From NCBI RefSeq assembly GCF_008629695.1, contig NZ_VWSH01000003.1:1-64000 (forward strand): 64,000 nucleotides of DNA, written 5' to 3'. The notes beneath the pieces are model-generated. The model saw only the letters and a program-made list of their open reading frames with translations. It ran no database searches and was not told the DNA's origin. A program made the position numbers and the translations under genes. Each line of letters opens with the position of its first letter. The first letter of the stretch is position 1. Positions 45,382 through 54,678 of the stretch are shown piece after piece. This stretch comes from Taibaiella lutea (GTDB lineage Bacteria; Bacteroidota; Bacteroidia; Chitinophagales; Chitinophagaceae).

Positions 45382-46005
45382 TTATCCCAACAATTTCACC
45401 TCCGAAATAGCGGGAAATAAATATAAATGTCCCGTACTTACTTCTTTGCAACGGAAACGGGTACGTAACTTTTCCATTTTTTGAAATACACGTCCGTCAT
45501 GTGTTTCAAAATGTTCTAATAAAGGAATATCTTCTACAAAACGCATATGCATTTTGCGCTTGTCATGCTTTTTAAGCGCTTTATACAAGTCGGGGTCGCT
45601 GCAGGTAGATGCAGTTGTTTTTCCCTGATATTTGATTAAAGCTTCTTCAACATTGTCCGGAAATATACCGCGCCCCATGAACTTCGACAGTAGCTGATTG
45701 AAAATATACTGCCACTCCGGGCCGTGTGGAGAAATGCTGCGTTTATATTGAATATAAGCCAGCATATGCGCCAGCTCGTGTAATAAAGTAATGAGGAAAC
45801 TATATGGATTCAGAGACCCGTTCACGCTGATACGATGCGCAGGATAGCCCTTTTCAGGCGAACGGTAATTACCCAGAATCGAAACGCGGTCGTGGGTAAT
45901 GCTTAAATGTATATTGTAGTCCTTAAAGAAAGGAGCTACTTTCCTAAACGTACCTTCAGGTATAAACTGCTCCAACACATGAAAAGGAGCTTCCAGCTTG
46001 CCCAT
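45382..46005 (-). CDS. SprT-like zinc metallopeptidase domain protein
   Basis: A 207-residue protein with HELAH zinc motif at 76-80 in ITLLHELAHMLAYIQYK, the SprT/WSS1-like pattern, after an N-terminal domain. Relatives (Spartan, Wss1) cleave DNA-protein crosslinks. The C-terminal part holds a single cysteine-containing stretch but no classic zinc ribbon. Five bp downstream of a small membrane protein gene. Confidence 0.85.
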   Translation of the reverse strand: MGKLEAPFHVLEQFIPEGTFRKVAPFFKDYNIHLSITHDRVSILGNYRSPEKGYPAHRISVNGSLNPYSFLITLLHELAHMLAYIQYKRSISPHGPEWQYIFNQLLSKFMGRGIFPDNVEEALIKYQGKTTASTCSDPDLYKALKKHDKRKMHMRFVEDIPLLEHFETHDGRVFQKMEKLRTRFRCKEVSTGHLYLFPAISEVKLLG

Positions 46006-46010
46006 AATAA

Positions 46011-46394
46011 TTATTCGTCCTTTTTCCGAGCCATTTTTGACAGAGGCACTGCCTCTATTGCATTATAAACAACATACATTCCCAAAAATAAAAATAGGGA
46101 AGGCTTATGAACCTGTCTGTTATTTAAAAAAACATAAATGAGCAATGCTGATATACAAACAAAAAATTTTATCAAAGTACCTGTCATCTTTCCGCGTACA
46201 AATGCATTGGCATTTCCGCTCTCTATACCACGCTTGATGATATTGAACGAAAGCAACGAAACCACAGCCAACAGCAAGTTTGCGATAATTAACGTAGGAA
46301 AATCGTATGCCGGGTTTTGCGTAAACAAATAATAAATGAGTCCAGAAAGAATCAGACAGACAATGACGATGGAAAGGACAAATTTATGTTGCAT
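46011..46394 (-). CDS. Small membrane protein of unknown function
   Basis: A 127-residue protein with four hydrophobic spans (about 5-22, 30-49, 73-89, 98-116). I do not recognise a family. It is upstream of, and 5 bp away from, the SprT-like gene, so they are likely cotranscribed. Confidence 0.75.
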   Translation of the reverse strand: MQHKFVLSIVIVCLILSGLIYYLFTQNPAYDFPTLIIANLLLAVVSLLSFNIIKRGIESGNANAFVRGKMTGTLIKFFVCISALLIYVFLNNRQVHKPSLFLFLGMYVVYNAIEAVPLSKMARKKDE

Positions 46395-46537
46395 ACCGGA
46401 AAAGGAATTTAGGTTTCAGAGTTTACAAAGATAAATATTTACAAACGCCCATGGCTTATCTTTTGTTATTTATGCGTCAATAAATTTATGTATCATTTGA
46501 GTATTTCCCTATTTTTGTCTCCTGCAAATTGATTTTT

Positions 46538-46567
46538 TTGTTCAAATTAAAAAAAGATTTACCTTTG
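46538..46567 (+). promoter_or_regulatory. Promoter of rpmE
   Basis: TTG (46538-46540), a 19-nt spacer, and TACCTTTG (46560-46567). The consensus is exact. The leader is about 45 nt. Confidence 0.8.
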
Positions 46568-46616
46568 CGCCCTATTTCACGCATGATTAGTAACCATGCA
46601 CATAAAAATATAACAA

Positions 46617-46865
46617 ATGAAAAAAGGCATTCATCCTGAAAATTACAGACTTGTTGCATTTAAAGACATGTCTAACGAAGAGGTTTTCATCACTCGTTCT
46701 ACTGCTGCAAGCCGTGAAACACTTACAGTTGATGGCGTTGAATATCCATTGATTAAGGTCGAGATTTCAAATACTTCTCACCCATTCTACACCGGTAAAT
46801 CTATGTTTTTGGATACTGCCGGCCGTATCGAAAAATTCAACAAGCGTTACGCAAAAAAAGGATAA
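46617..46865 (+). CDS. rpmE2: 50S ribosomal protein L31, type B
   Basis: Large-subunit protein at the subunit interface. At 82 residues, it is the cysteine-free type B form, with MKKGIHPENYRLVAFKDMS and SHPFYTGKSMFLDTAGRIEKFNKRY. The absence of a zinc CxxC indicates the zinc-independent paralogue, although in Bacteroidota this is the common form. Strong promoter and terminator. Confidence 0.97.
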   Translation: MKKGIHPENYRLVAFKDMSNEEVFITRSTAASRETLTVDGVEYPLIKVEISNTSHPFYTGKSMFLDTAGRIEKFNKRYAKKG

Positions 46866-46890
46866 TTATATTTCCTTTTTTATACAAAAA

Positions 46891-46927
46891 GAAACCGGGC
46901 AACAATTATTGTCCGGTTTCTTTTTTT
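46891..46927 (+). terminator. rpmE terminator
   Basis: GAAACCGG and CCGGTTTC (46891-46920) form a long stem with the central AACAATTATTGT part, followed by T9. Confidence 0.9.
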
Positions 46928-47045
46928 GTGTTCAGGCTTCAGCATCCATTATTATTTTGATGTGATCATTTTATTCATTTCAGACCTGCTTTCCTTACAA
47001 AAAATGTTGGTCTCAAGTCAAGGTTTTGCAACGAAACCTACTTTT

Positions 47046-47411
47046 TTATTTCCTCCGTTTCTTTTTATATTTAATCCTCACTTCTATCACCCCGTCATTT
47101 TTCATCCCGATTTTACCTGCTGCTTTTTCACTTAAATCAATAATTCGTCCTGAAACAAATGGCCCTCTGTCATTAATGGTAACTTTCACCGTTTTGCCAT
47201 TTTTAAGATTCGTTACTTTCACTTTTGTTCCGAAAGGCAGTGTTTTATGGGCAGCAGTTTTTTTATTTTGTTTAAAAATTTCACCGCTGGCTGTTGCCTT
47301 TCCCTGAAAAGAATTTGCATAAAAAGACGCTTTGCCCTGTTCGGATATTTTTGGGGAACATCCTGCAATCAGTAACAAAAAGCCAAGCCTGAAAAGGATT
47401 CTGATTTTCAT
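47046..47411 (-). CDS. RlpA-like double-psi beta-barrel lipoprotein
   Basis: A 121-residue protein from the ATG at 47411, with lipobox LIAGC. The double-psi barrel is visible as [23 protein letters not shown], then [50 protein letters not shown], which is the RlpA/expansin-like core with the catalytic-type aspartates. The usual C-terminal SPOR domain is missing. RlpA proteins bind or cleave septal peptidoglycan. A basic tail ends the protein. Confidence 0.88.
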   Translation of the reverse strand: MKIRILFRLGFLLLIAGCSPKISEQGKASFYANSFQGKATASGEIFKQNKKTAAHKTLPFGTKVKVTNLKNGKTVKVTINDRGPFVSGRIIDLSEKAAGKIGMKNDGVIEVRIKYKKKRRK

Positions 47412-47577
47412 ATTAAACATTTTTTTACACAAAAAGACATCAAGATATATTGCTGAAAATTTATTTTAAAACCTGCGATATAGTAATTTAAGTTTCTGTT
47501 TAAGAACCGAATTTAGCGCATATAATTTTTTTCTTCAAACTCCAAACGTCCTTGCTAATTTTTTTATAATTAAATAC

Positions 47578-47585
47578 TATCTTTG
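47578..47585 (+). promoter_or_regulatory. secDF -7 promoter element
   Basis: TATCTTTG lies 42 bp upstream of the secDF ATG; a TTG about 23 nt upstream gives a less ideal -33. Confidence 0.5.
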
Positions 47586-47627
47586 CCCACTTATAAAAAA
47601 AAATTATTAAGAATCTAAAGTTTACCT

Positions 47628-50600
47628 ATGCAGCTTAAAGGAATGGTAAAGCTATTTACCGCGGCACTGATTTTATTTTCACTATGGCGCCTCTCATTTA
47701 CTTTCATTGCTCACAATGTTGATGTTAAGACAAAGGCTAAAGCCGAAAAATTTGTCTCTACTAATTCACCTGATGCCAAAGGCGGAGATCGCGACTATTT
47801 GGTTGACAAAGCCGTTCAGCATCTGAACGACAGCATGAGGAATGAAACTGTTTTCAATTTCCTCGGTGCCAAATACACTTATGGTGAAGTAAAAGGCAAA
47901 GAGCTTCAATTGGGTCTTGATCTTCAGGGTGGTATGAGCGTTACGCTTGAAGTAGGCCTGGATGGCCTGGTTTCTTCCATGAGCAACAACCCTCAGGACC
48001 AAAACCTGAAACGTGCTATTGATGAAGCTTTAAGAATGAAAGCCAACAGTAACGCAGATTTTCCTTCATTGTTCGCTCAGGCTTACGAAAAAATCGTTCC
48101 GGGTGGTAAACTGGCTCCTTTGTTCATGAAACAAAGCCAACCTTCCATTACTGCTACAAGTTCTAATGAAGATGTAGTTAAACTTATTCAGAAAGAAGCT
48201 AAAGAAGCTATCAAACGTACTTTTAATGTACTTTCAAAACGTATTGATAAATTCGGTGTTGCGCAACCTTCTATCAACCTTGATGCAAACAAAGGCATCA
48301 TCATTGTTGAGCTTGCCGGTGTAAAAGATCCTGAATCAGTAAGAAAAGTATTACAAGCTACTGCTAAATTGCAATTCTGGGAAGTTTATACATTAAACGA
48401 TATCGGTCAGCAATTAGGCAAAGCAAACGATGCTTTGAAAATTTATCTTAAAGGATCTAAGGCAACTCCAACAACTGATACTGCTGCTGCTGTTGCTTTA
48501 AATGATACTGCTGCTAAAGCTACAGTTGCATCAAACGATACTACCAAAACTGCAAATGCAGATACGGCAAGTCTGACAAGCCTGTTGGGCAAAGACGATA
48601 CAAGCGCTAAAGGTACTGCTGCTGCAAACCCTTCACAAAGAGATGCTGATTTATTTTCTGTAATGCAACCTGCAGTTGACCAGCAAGGCCGTTCTTACGG
48701 AGCTTCTTTCATTGGTTTGGTTGCAAGAAAAGATGCAGCTAAATTGAAAGAATACCTTGCTTTGGATGTAGTAAAAAATCAATTCCCATCTAATACCAAA
48801 TTTGTATTTGGAGAGATTCCGGGTAAAAAACAAAGCAAAGAACCTCCTTACGCAGTTTATGCCCTTAAAACCGTTAACGGTACTGAGAATGCTAAACTGG
48901 AAGGCGATCACGTAAGAAATGCAAGATTTGACTATCAAAGCGGTAAAGCTGAAATCAGCCTTGAGATGGACCAGCAAGGAAGCTCTTTGTGGGCTAAACT
49001 TACCGGCGATAATGTTGGCAGACCAATTGCCATCACGCTCGATGATTATGTTTACTCTGCACCGAATGTAAATGAAAAAATTACAGGAGGCCGTTCTTCC
49101 ATCACCGGTGATTTCACTGCAAAAGAAGGTGATGATTTAGCAAATATTCTTCAGACAGGTAAATTGGAAGCACCTGCTAAAATTGTTCAGGAACAAGTAG
49201 TAGGACCTACTTTGGGACAAGAGTCTATTGACGGTGGTATCAAATCATTTGCCATTGCATTCCTGGTAATCTTCTCTTTAATGATTCTTTATTATAGCTC
49301 AGGCGGTATTGTTGCAAACATTGCTTTGATACTGAATATGCTGTTTACTTTCGGTATTCTTGCTAATCTTGGTGCAACTTTGACAATGGCAGGTATTGCT
49401 GGTATCGTATTAGGTATTGGTATGGCTGTAGATACCAACGTAATTATCTTTGAACGTATCAAGGAAGAGTTGGCGTTAGGCGATACTTATGCTGAAGCTG
49501 TGAGTAAAGGTTACAAACGTTCTTATGCGCCTGTATTGGATGGTCACGTTACAAGCTTGATTACTGCAATTATCCTTTATTTGTTTGGCCTAGGTCCAAT
49601 CAAAGGTTTTGCAACGACTCAGATATTGGCTATCTTATTGTCTTTGTTTACAGGTATCATGGTTTCCCGTCTGATTACAGATACTTACATGAAACGTGGC
49701 CGTCACTTTAACTATTTCACCAAGCTTTCCAAATCTATTTTCCAGAAAGCACATTTCAAGTTCATTGAAAAACGTAAGATAGCTTATGTATTCTCTTCTA
49801 TCTTGATTCTGGCAGGTATCGCTTCTTTCTTCAATGGCTTCAATTATGGCGTTGAGTTTGATGGTGGCCGTAGCTATACTATCAAGTTTGATCAGGTACA
49901 CAAAGAAAGTGAGCTTCGTGAAAAATTAATGCCGTTCCTTGATAACAAACGTCCGGTAGTTAAGAAAATCGGTGTAAATACACAATTGAACATCACTACG
50001 GATTATTTGATTACTGATCCAAGCAAAGATGCTGAACAAAAAGTAATCGGCAAGATTTACGAAGGCCTTCAAAAGAACAATCTGATTCCTGCAAACGTGG
50101 ATGTAGCTACTTTTGAAAAGAACTATATTCAAAGCGGACAGACTGTATTGCCTACTATTTCCGATGATTTGAAAAGAGGTGCGATATGGGCTACATTAGT
50201 TGCCGTAGTTTGTATCTTTATCTATATTGGTATCCGTTTCCGCAAATGGCAGTATTCTTTGGGAACTGTTGTTGCTGTAATACACGATGCTGCAGTTACA
50301 TTAGCTGTATTCTCTTTCTTCAAGAACATCGTTCCGTTCACATTGGAAATTGACCAGCACTTTATCGCTGCATTGCTAACCGTTATCGGTTTCTCTATGA
50401 ATGATACCGTTATCGTATTTGACCGTATCCGTGAGTACTTCCGCAAAACGCCTAACGGTAATAAAACAGAAGTAGTAAACCGCGCTATCAACGATACCTT
50501 AAGCCGTACTATCATGACTTCATTGACAGTATTTATTACTGCAGTTGTATTGTTCATTTTTGGTGGTGAGGTATTGAGAGGATTCGCGTTTGCAATGGCA

Positions 50601-50735
50601 ATCGGTGTATTGGCAGGTACCTATTCTTCTATCTTCGTTGCTGCTCCAATCCTTGTTGACCTTGATAAGAGCGATTCTTTAAGAGTAGAAGAAGACAAAG
50701 AACATAGAATTAAAACGTTGAAAGAACAAGCGTAA
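47628..50735 (+). CDS. secDF: Fused protein translocase subunit SecDF
   Basis: Proton-driven helper of the Sec translocon, which pulls secreted chains through to the periplasm. SecD comes first (about 1-680) and SecF second (about 700-1035), fused as in many Bacteroidota. The SecD signature LQLGLDLQGGMSVTLEV (about 90-107), VGPTLGQESIDGG and MAVDTNVIIFERIKEEL are present, and the SecF half has NYGVEFDGGRSYTIKF and FSMNDTVIVFDRIREYF. A Thr/Ala/Asp-rich linker at about 275-340 is inserted in the SecD periplasmic domain. Terminator follows. Confidence 0.97.
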   Translation: MQLKGMVKLFTAALILFSLWRLSFTFIAHNVDVKTKAKAEKFVSTNSPDAKGGDRDYLVDKAVQHLNDSMRNETVFNFLGAKYTYGEVKGKELQLGLDLQGGMSVTLEVGLDGLVSSMSNNPQDQNLKRAIDEALRMKANSNADFPSLFAQAYEKIVPGGKLAPLFMKQSQPSITATSSNEDVVKLIQKEAKEAIKRTFNVLSKRIDKFGVAQPSINLDANKGIIIVELAGVKDPESVRKVLQATAKLQFWEVYTLNDIGQQLGKANDALKIYLKGSKATPTTDTAAAVALNDTAAKATVASNDTTKTANADTASLTSLLGKDDTSAKGTAAANPSQRDADLFSVMQPAVDQQGRSYGASFIGLVARKDAAKLKEYLALDVVKNQFPSNTKFVFGEIPGKKQSKEPPYAVYALKTVNGTENAKLEGDHVRNARFDYQSGKAEISLEMDQQGSSLWAKLTGDNVGRPIAITLDDYVYSAPNVNEKITGGRSSITGDFTAKEGDDLANILQTGKLEAPAKIVQEQVVGPTLGQESIDGGIKSFAIAFLVIFSLMILYYSSGGIVANIALILNMLFTFGILANLGATLTMAGIAGIVLGIGMAVDTNVIIFERIKEELALGDTYAEAVSKGYKRSYAPVLDGHVTSLITAIILYLFGLGPIKGFATTQILAILLSLFTGIMVSRLITDTYMKRGRHFNYFTKLSKSIFQKAHFKFIEKRKIAYVFSSILILAGIASFFNGFNYGVEFDGGRSYTIKFDQVHKESELREKLMPFLDNKRPVVKKIGVNTQLNITTDYLITDPSKDAEQKVIGKIYEGLQKNNLIPANVDVATFEKNYIQSGQTVLPTISDDLKRGAIWATLVAVVCIFIYIGIRFRKWQYSLGTVVAVIHDAAVTLAVFSFFKNIVPFTLEIDQHFIAALLTVIGFSMNDTVIVFDRIREYFRKTPNGNKTEVVNRAINDTLSRTIMTSLTVFITAVVLFIFGGEVLRGFAFAMAIGVLAGTYSSIFVAAPILVDLDKSDSLRVEEDKEHRIKTLKEQA

Positions 50736-50759
50736 TTTATTGTTCAGCCACATATTGAA

Positions 50760-50795
50760 AACAGAAAGGCCTTCCGATTGGAAGGCCTTTCTGTT
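50760..50795 (+). terminator. secDF terminator
   Basis: AACAGAAAGGCCTTCC and its complement form a perfect 16-bp stem with a GATT loop and a TTTTG tail. Confidence 0.92.
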
Positions 50796-50986
50796 TTGTA
50801 TGAATGACAAGGCAAATTTGCCCTTATAAAATCATGAAATAAAATCCTTATATCCAGAGTAAGGTGCCACCGTAGATGGGTTACTACCCATCGCTATTAT
50901 GTTTCACCCTTTCAGATTTTTCTATAGCCGATTTGAAAATCAATTAATTTGTCTTGCTCCAAATGGTAATTACCTCTTCTGCGATG

Positions 50987-52858
50987 CTACCTTATCAATG
51001 TTACCTCACCATTTAATGTTTTCTCTGTTCCGTCAGAACAGGTATAATGCAGATAGTAAAAATAAACACCTGCATTTGCGGGATTGCTGTTATATGTGCC
51101 GTTCCAACCATCTGACATATCAGATGTAAAAAACACTTTTTGACCCCAACGGTTATAAATTGTAAAACTGATAGCCTGCTGCATGCTGCTTTTTGAATAC
51201 ATTTTAAACACGTCATTTAAGCCGTCGTTATCCGGTGAAAAAGCATTTGGCAGGAAAACATCGCAACATGGCTTTGCCTTTATAAAAATGGTATCTGAAT
51301 TTATACAACCGTCAGAGTTAATCGCTGATAAATAAATAGTACCGCTCGATATTGCTCTTGCTGTTACATTAACACCCGAATTGCCATCAGGAAAAAAATC
51401 TGCCGGGCTCCACTCATAAATACAGCCCGGTTCGTGTGTGGCAAACAACGATAAAGCGTCGTTCAGGCATAAGTCATCCACAGCGTTGAATGTATTTATA
51501 TGAGCCAAAGGCAAAGAAACTATGGTTACCGTATCCTGAACGCTATCCGCTTTACAGCCCGCAGCAGGAACAACCGGAGTATAGGTTATAACATAAGTTC
51601 CCGTATTACTTGTATTCGGATCTATAATACCGGTATTGATATCAATTGCCAGCCCATCGGGGCTTACGCTGAAAGTACCGCCCGGTGGGGAAAATACAGG
51701 GACACCCGCCATTGCATTTTTACAAAAAACGGCAGTATTGTATTGGAAAACCGGAATTTCAGGAGAAAGGACATTCATTATTACGGCATTGCTCAATACA
51801 GTTGCCTTCAGGTTACAACTCGGCGCAGTTCTTACCAGCTGACAGGTTACGGTATCTCCGTTATCCGGTGTAAAACTAAAAGATGCATTTGTGGCACCTG
51901 CTATTGCTACGCCATTCACAAACCATTGGTAACCGGGATTATTACCGCCATTAGTAATAGCACTTGTAAATGTTATTACCATACCCGGACAAACCGGATT
52001 GTCAGGAGTAGTGATATTTATAGTGGGCGATATGGCCCCTGTGCTCGCCGGAACAGAAGCCATATCATCATTCAAAGTATTAATCGGGAGCAATGGAGGA
52101 TTGGTATTAAAGTCGATTGTACCTGAACCCAACGGTGCGGAAGGAATGCTTAATGCAGTAGGATTAGTGATTTGATTTATCAGATAGATTGTATTGTTCA
52201 CAATTCCGAATCCCGGCCCCGAGGTAAAATTATTAGGATTATTGATAGTCCAGCTTTGCAATAATATACCGGCAGGGTTATATTTTCTCAGGTAAGAATT
52301 AGTATTATTTCCAGGAAGAAGCAACATTATGTACCAATTCCCTTCGCAATCAACCACCACATCCGCAACGCCACCTGCACCTACCAGACTTCCATAGCCC
52401 GGTATACCCAATAAAAGGCTGCCATTTCCCGTACCATCATATTTATACAAGTTTCCGCCGATTGCATCGAAATTATAAATGAAGCCCCCGCCGCCGCCAA
52501 AATTTACGGCCATGCCGTTACTACCGGTCAGGTTATGCGTATTTACCCAGTCAGAAGTGAAAGGGTCATAGTACCAATACCGGTCATTTATAATTGTATA
52601 AAATGTCAGGATAGAATTGCCTGAACCCAAAACCTCACAAATAGCCAAGCCGTGTCCGGGAGGCCCCGGCAGTTGAATTGTATTAAGGCCTGGATTAGTA
52701 GCCGAAACAGGCTGCGTGGGATCATAATTATAAATATCCGAACCCGTTGGCGACCTCATATACAAGAGATTGCTTGTGGGCAGTTGCCCATGAGAATAAT
52801 AACAGCATATAACGGATAAGGCAAGGAGGGCGCTACCCTTAAGCCAAGATACAGGCAT
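50987..52858 (-). CDS. Secreted protein with T9SS type B sorting domain
   Basis: A 623-residue exported protein. The N-terminal signal peptide (ALLALSVICCYYSHGQ) is followed by a beta-propeller-like or repeat region (about 40-280, glycine- and aromatic-rich), then an Ig/PKD-like domain (about 285-370, GYQWFVNGVAIAGATNASFSFTP), then further beta domains. The last 90 residues are the gliding-motility-associated C-terminal domain: DVFLPNAFSPDNDGLNDVFKM, YNRWGQKVFF, DGWNGTYN and AGVYFYYLHYTCSDG. This marks a type IX secretion substrate of type B. Role of the cargo is unknown. Confidence 0.92.
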   Translation of the reverse strand: MPVSWLKGSALLALSVICCYYSHGQLPTSNLLYMRSPTGSDIYNYDPTQPVSATNPGLNTIQLPGPPGHGLAICEVLGSGNSILTFYTIINDRYWYYDPFTSDWVNTHNLTGSNGMAVNFGGGGGFIYNFDAIGGNLYKYDGTGNGSLLLGIPGYGSLVGAGGVADVVVDCEGNWYIMLLLPGNNTNSYLRKYNPAGILLQSWTINNPNNFTSGPGFGIVNNTIYLINQITNPTALSIPSAPLGSGTIDFNTNPPLLPINTLNDDMASVPASTGAISPTINITTPDNPVCPGMVITFTSAITNGGNNPGYQWFVNGVAIAGATNASFSFTPDNGDTVTCQLVRTAPSCNLKATVLSNAVIMNVLSPEIPVFQYNTAVFCKNAMAGVPVFSPPGGTFSVSPDGLAIDINTGIIDPNTSNTGTYVITYTPVVPAAGCKADSVQDTVTIVSLPLAHINTFNAVDDLCLNDALSLFATHEPGCIYEWSPADFFPDGNSGVNVTARAISSGTIYLSAINSDGCINSDTIFIKAKPCCDVFLPNAFSPDNDGLNDVFKMYSKSSMQQAISFTIYNRWGQKVFFTSDMSDGWNGTYNSNPANAGVYFYYLHYTCSDGTEKTLNGEVTLIR

Positions 52859-53131
52859 AGTAAATTATAGTTTTAATTTCACTATACAATTCCCAATGTG
52901 TAACCGAATAATTAAATTTCTGATAGACTTATGCCAGGCTGTGACTTACAATATACAAAAATATATAAGGAAAGAAGATTAATTATTATACTACATCAAT
53001 TACATTTCGATAAAGGTTTCCTTTTCATATAGATGAGTAACCAGTGGAAAGTTCTCATTAACCACATGATTATCCATAAAAAAATCCCGGCCTGTTTAAT
53101 GAGCCGGAATCTTTCTGCCTTTTAAGGAAAT
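52859..53131. other. Intergenic region with DUF937 terminator
   Basis: Mostly AT-rich sequence. An imperfect stem at about 53085-53112 (TCCCGGC against GCCGGA, T-run on the minus strand) ends the DUF937 transcript. Nothing else found. Confidence 0.6.
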
Positions 53132-53650
53132 CTATTTTATCAGCTTTGATAAATCGTTCATATCCACATCGCCGTCGCCATCTTTATCCAGGCCAAATTT
53201 AGCACCGAGATTACTTATGGTATTCATAATTCCACCAACTGATTGCTGACCGCTCTGAGCCGTGTCGCCACCTGTAAAAGATGATAATAGCCCACCTAAA
53301 TCAAAACCACTATCACCTTGCTGTACGGCACCCATTACCTTACCTAATATGGAAGGTATCAATGAGCCTGCAATATCGGATGCAGCTCCCTCGCTCAAGC
53401 CAAATTTCTGCATGATAGCTCCCATAAAATTGTTGGAAATGTTTTGAACAGCCGGATGCCCTGCCAATGCTTGCGGGTTTTGTGCTAATTGATTCAATTC
53501 ACCGCTGGAAGCTAATTGTTGTAAGCCACCCGTAATAGCACTTTGTGTTTCCTGCATTACTGCTTCGTTATGCTCGTTAGGAACATCGGCATTATTCACT
53601 ACAGCATCCTGGCCTTGTTGCTGTATCATTTGCATTAATTGATCTAACAT
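53132..53650 (-). CDS. DUF937 domain protein
   Basis: A 172-residue protein. The ATG at 53650 (MLDQLMQMIQQQGQDAVVNN) is the family start; the longer frame to 53689 has no match. The DUF937 helix bundle is visible (HPAVQNISNNFMGAIMQKFGLSEGAASDIAGSLIPSILGKVM), and the C-terminus has an EF-hand-like DKDGDGDVDMNDL loop. The function of the family is not known. Confidence 0.88.
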   Translation of the reverse strand: MLDQLMQMIQQQGQDAVVNNADVPNEHNEAVMQETQSAITGGLQQLASSGELNQLAQNPQALAGHPAVQNISNNFMGAIMQKFGLSEGAASDIAGSLIPSILGKVMGAVQQGDSGFDLGGLLSSFTGGDTAQSGQQSVGGIMNTISNLGAKFGLDKDGDGDVDMNDLSKLIK

Positions 53651-53821
53651 GATTTTGAATATTTTTTTAGTCTGACATAAGTACATCAAATATCATACCA
53701 AATCCAACCGGGAAACAATTTATTAGTAGAATTTGCCTTAAATAATCCTTTAATTCGACATTCAAACAGGAAAATATTATCTTGTTTAAGCTTTGACAAA
53801 CGATTAAAAACCCTTACAACT

Positions 53822-54673
53822 ATGAATTGTGCTCTGATGCGTCTGGTAATTGTAATTTTCTTTATTGGGATTTTGAGTTCCTGTAAGGATAAGGAACGAG
53901 AAATGCTTTTGCAGGAAATTAATAAAAGGTTGGAACAACAAAACTTTAGCACCGCAAACAGAAATCATTTATTGAGAAATTTCTTTATCTCTATGGAATA
54001 CAAAGATTATCGGCTAATTAAAGTTAGCTATCTGAAAAGAGATGCTAAAGATTTTTTCAAAATTACAGATGCTTTCCTATCTGAAATTGCCAACTCAAAA
54101 AAGCCAAATATAAAACCAGACAAACAATTACTGTATAAAAACTATACCTTATTTATTCAAGCATGTCAACATTTCAAAAAAAGAATTATCGACAGTTCTG
54201 ATGTGAATTTGCCCAAAATAAATATTAATGGATTTATGAATCTCGATGAAAAGCAATTCAATCAGAAATATGTTGGCAATAAAAATTTAAAGGATGCCAA
54301 TGCAGTACTTTCTTTGCTGGAAGCAGATGTATTGATGAATGAATCTGCATTCCTGGAAAGTGTTATTTTCCAATTAGAACCCATATCCCCATGCGGAGAT
54401 AGTCAATTAAGAGCGATTGCAACACCAGGTAATTCTCTTTATAAAAAGGGAGATAAGTTAAAAATCATTTCGCTTCTTGTTCAATATTTGAAACATGGCA
54501 ACATGTACGCAGTTATTAACAGACAAAAAATTGAACCAAAGGATGGGATATTTGAATATTCCAGAATCATAACCGAATCGCCCGGGACTTATAAAGTTCC
54601 CATTGAGATTACCATAAATGAAAACGACAGACAGGAAGTTTACCCCGCAGAAGTTACCTACAGAGTAGAATAA
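53822..54673 (+). CDS. Lipoprotein with weak GldM-like layout
   Basis: A 283-residue protein I do not firmly recognise. Lipobox GILSSC follows an N-terminal span. A helical N-terminal half (LLQEINKRLEQQNFSTANRNHLLRN and LLEADVLMNESAFLESVIF) is joined to a C-terminal region rich in strands (ATPGNSLYKKGDKLKIISLLVQ, then AVINRQKIEPKDGIFEYSRIITESPGTYKVPIEITINE). GldM of type IX secretion has a similar helices-then-Ig-like order and comparable phrases, but I cannot show homology. The rest of the gld genes are not here. Confidence 0.6.
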   Translation: MNCALMRLVIVIFFIGILSSCKDKEREMLLQEINKRLEQQNFSTANRNHLLRNFFISMEYKDYRLIKVSYLKRDAKDFFKITDAFLSEIANSKKPNIKPDKQLLYKNYTLFIQACQHFKKRIIDSSDVNLPKININGFMNLDEKQFNQKYVGNKNLKDANAVLSLLEADVLMNESAFLESVIFQLEPISPCGDSQLRAIATPGNSLYKKGDKLKIISLLVQYLKHGNMYAVINRQKIEPKDGIFEYSRIITESPGTYKVPIEITINENDRQEVYPAEVTYRVE

Positions 54674-54678
54674 CTTCA

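Noticed and set aside
50840-50910. tRNA or small RNA in the GATGGGT/ACCCATC hairpin after secDF
   Set aside because: A single hairpin with no cloverleaf, no T-loop motif and no CCA end.
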